Source: JAJXZJ01 sp050012855
GTDB taxonomy: Bacteria > Verrucomicrobiota > Verrucomicrobiia > Limisphaerales > J093
Direction of reading: 5' to 3'
Assembly (NCBI GenBank): GCA_050012855.1
Contig: JBEKGJ010000023.1
Coordinates: 1-64,000 of the forward strand
DNA: 64,000 nucleotides
The position numbers and the translations under genes are program-made. Under the pieces are notes generated by a model. That model was not told the DNA's origin. It worked only from the letters and a program-made list of their open reading frames with translations, and searched no databases. This document shows positions 62,554 through 64,000 of this stretch, piece after piece (positions within the stretch are counted from its first letter, which is position 1; each line of letters starts with the position of its first letter).

Positions 62554-63900
62554 ATGAGTGTGAGAACCACCTGCGCAACGAGATTGCTGCTTTTGCTTCT
62601 TTTGATCCTGCCGGCCACGGTGCAAGCGCAATTCAACTACACGAACAATAGCGGCAGCATCACCATTACCGGATACACCGGTACCGGCGGCGCTGTGACC
62701 ATCCCCAATACCGTCATTAACCTGCCGGTTACGCGCCTCGGAGACAACGCGTTCTCGGACTGTACCAGCCTGACCGGCGTCACGATCCCCGACGGCGTCA
62801 TCAGCATCGGGGATTATGTATTTTATGACTGCACCAACTTGACGAGCATCACGACTCCAAACAGCGTTACCAGCATCGGATACGCAACATTTTCCGGGTG
62901 CATCAGCCTAACCAATATCACGATTCCCAACAGTGTCGCGAGCCTTGGTGACCAAGTGTTTTATGGCTGCACTGGCCTAACCAGTATCACGATCCCGAGC
63001 AGCGTTAGCACCATCGGTAGTGCTGCCTTTTATGGCTGCACCGGTTTATCTAACATTACGATGACGGGGAGTGTCACAAAGATCGGGGACTACGCCTTTG
63101 ATGACTGCGCAGGTCTGCTCAGCGTAAGCATTCCCAACAGCGTAACCAGCATCGGCTATGCAACATTCTCTGGCTGCAGCAGCCTAACCAGCGTCACTAT
63201 CCCCAAGAGCGTCACCAGCATTGGGGACAACGCGTTTTCTTTCTGCACCAACCTGAGCACAGTCGCGATTCCCAACAGCGTCAGCATTATCGGCGGTGCA
63301 ACATTCGGTGGCTGTACAAGACTAACCAGCGCCATGATTCCCAACAGCGTCACCAACATCGGAACAAATGCGTTCTCGGACTGCACCAGCCTGGCCAGCG
63401 TAACGATCGGCACCAACGTCACCAGCATCGGGGTCGGAGCCTTTGGAAACTGCCCCAGCCTAACCAGCATCACGATTCCCAAGAGCGTCACCACCCTCGC
63501 TGACCAAGTGTTTTATGGCTGCACCACCCTTACGAACGTCTATTTCCAGGGCAACGCGCCGAGCCTTGGTTTAAATGTCTTTTACGGTGCAACCCATGTG
63601 ACCGTCTATTACCTGCCTGGCGCCACGGGTTGGAGCTCGACGTTTGATGGGCATCCGACGATGCTGTGGGACGCACAGGTGCAGAGCAATGACCCGAGTT
63701 TCGGCGTACGCACCAATCAATTCGGCTTCACCTTCACCGGAACAAGCAACCTGACGGTCGTGGTGGAAGCTTGCACGAACCTGGTCAGTCCCGCTTGGTC
63801 GCCAGTGGGAACCAATACGCTGACCGACGGCACGGCCTATTTCAGCGATCCCCAGTGGACGAATTACGCGGCTCGGCTTTATCGCCTGCGGTCGCCGTAA
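62554..63900 (+). CDS. Secreted BspA-type leucine-rich-repeat protein
   Basis: Signal peptide (LLLLLLLILPATVQAQ), a short adaptor (FNYTNNSGSITITGYTG), then about thirteen LRR_5 units, eleven of which are exactly 23 residues (for example NSVTSIGYATFSGCISLTNITIP). Each has the Ser/Thr-rich strand and the AF-x-x-C-x-x-L turn. A last degenerate unit leads into a C-terminal domain (TFTGTSNLTVVVEACTNL...FSDPQWTNYAARLYRLRSP) that I have seen at the end of many secreted verrucomicrobial proteins. Treponema/Bacteroides BspA relatives mediate adhesion; a surface or biofilm role is inferred. The repeats are conserved at DNA level too, so unit number may vary between strains. Start at the ATG before SVRTTCATR. 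Confidence 0.9.
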   Translation: MSVRTTCATRLLLLLLLILPATVQAQFNYTNNSGSITITGYTGTGGAVTIPNTVINLPVTRLGDNAFSDCTSLTGVTIPDGVISIGDYVFYDCTNLTSITTPNSVTSIGYATFSGCISLTNITIPNSVASLGDQVFYGCTGLTSITIPSSVSTIGSAAFYGCTGLSNITMTGSVTKIGDYAFDDCAGLLSVSIPNSVTSIGYATFSGCSSLTSVTIPKSVTSIGDNAFSFCTNLSTVAIPNSVSIIGGATFGGCTRLTSAMIPNSVTNIGTNAFSDCTSLASVTIGTNVTSIGVGAFGNCPSLTSITIPKSVTTLADQVFYGCTTLTNVYFQGNAPSLGLNVFYGATHVTVYYLPGATGWSSTFDGHPTMLWDAQVQSNDPSFGVRTNQFGFTFTGTSNLTVVVEACTNLVSPAWSPVGTNTLTDGTAYFSDPQWTNYAARLYRLRSP

Positions 63901-64000
63901 CCCGCGGCAGTGCTATTTCCACTACCGAAGCACAGAACATGCGGTCAATTCCCAATTTCCGCCCTGGCTTTTCCAACATTTCAACCCGCCATACCCAGTT

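Noticed and set aside
62760..63560. CRISPR-like or intergenic tandem repeat
   Set aside because: The 69-bp periodicity is the 23-residue leucine-rich repeat of a coding gene.

Overview
The window is a GC-rich bacterial chromosome segment, most likely from a Verrucomicrobiota lineage (Limisphaerales/Pedosphaera-like). There is no rRNA or ribosomal-protein marker, so this is inference. It rests on the secreted glycoside hydrolases, a large prepilin-like protein with the H-X9-DG C-terminal motif, a compact PilB/PilM-N/PilO/PilQ-type secretion operon, a BspA-type leucine-rich-repeat secreted protein and a tyrosine-recombinase relic of a kind I associate with this phylum. Nothing in the window is a complete phage, plasmid or CRISPR locus.

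Layout. 0.2-5 kb: secreted GH2 glycosidase, an outer-membrane barrel protein and a lipoprotein phospholipase-D/cardiolipin-synthase-like enzyme. 5.2-6.3 kb: phosphofructokinase. 6.3-12.4 kb (minus): four translationally coupled genes for a type II secretion/type IV pilus-like machine (ATPase, PilM/N-like fusion, PilO-like, secretin). A run of six G-tracts lies between this operon and the divergent purU. 13.7-15.1 kb: small lipoprotein and pseudopilin. 15.6-24.6 kb: pheT, an SGNH-hydrolase membrane protein, ffh, a GT2 glycosyltransferase coupled to a free-methionine-sulfoxide reductase, and a YfhO-like membrane protein. 24.6-27.6 kb: Tat-exported TIM-barrel protein and a modular GH16. 28-30.9 kb: DUF486, hisI, a membrane protein and trpE, tightly coupled. 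31-35 kb: three secreted carbohydrate-active proteins, followed by a broken integrase.

36.2-47.4 kb (minus) is the most unusual block. Six genes, three of the junctions being ATGA overlaps, encode a Sec-exported nitrilase-superfamily amidase, a DUF4832 TIM-barrel protein, a Tat-exported M14-carboxypeptidase/serine-beta-lactamase fusion, a GH42-like glycosidase carrying a zinc-ribbon, a cytosolic nitrilase-superfamily amidase, and an alpha/alpha-barrel protein into which an Asp-box propeller appears to be inserted. A GH89 alpha-N-acetylglucosaminidase is transcribed divergently next to it. Together they look like an uncharacterised pathway for taking apart an amide-containing glycan or glycoconjugate. 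The substrate cannot be read from the sequence.

50.6-53.7 kb is a scar region beside mfd. It holds a 3'-truncated pyrF, a DUF433 antitoxin-like gene, the last 50 codons of thiC, an AT-richer TIR/deoxyribosyltransferase-like gene that may be a defence effector, and a 3'-truncated rhuM. The window ends with mfd, a propeller/alpha-barrel secreted protein, a class V aminotransferase, the 5' half of a tRNA-Phe, about 1.2 kb without genes, a DUF3309 micro-membrane protein and the leucine-rich-repeat protein.

A smaller theme is short repeats inside or beside housekeeping genes: an in-frame hairpin insertion in pheT, an in-frame heptanucleotide repeat in mfd, and a degenerate 21-bp tandem array in front of pheT.
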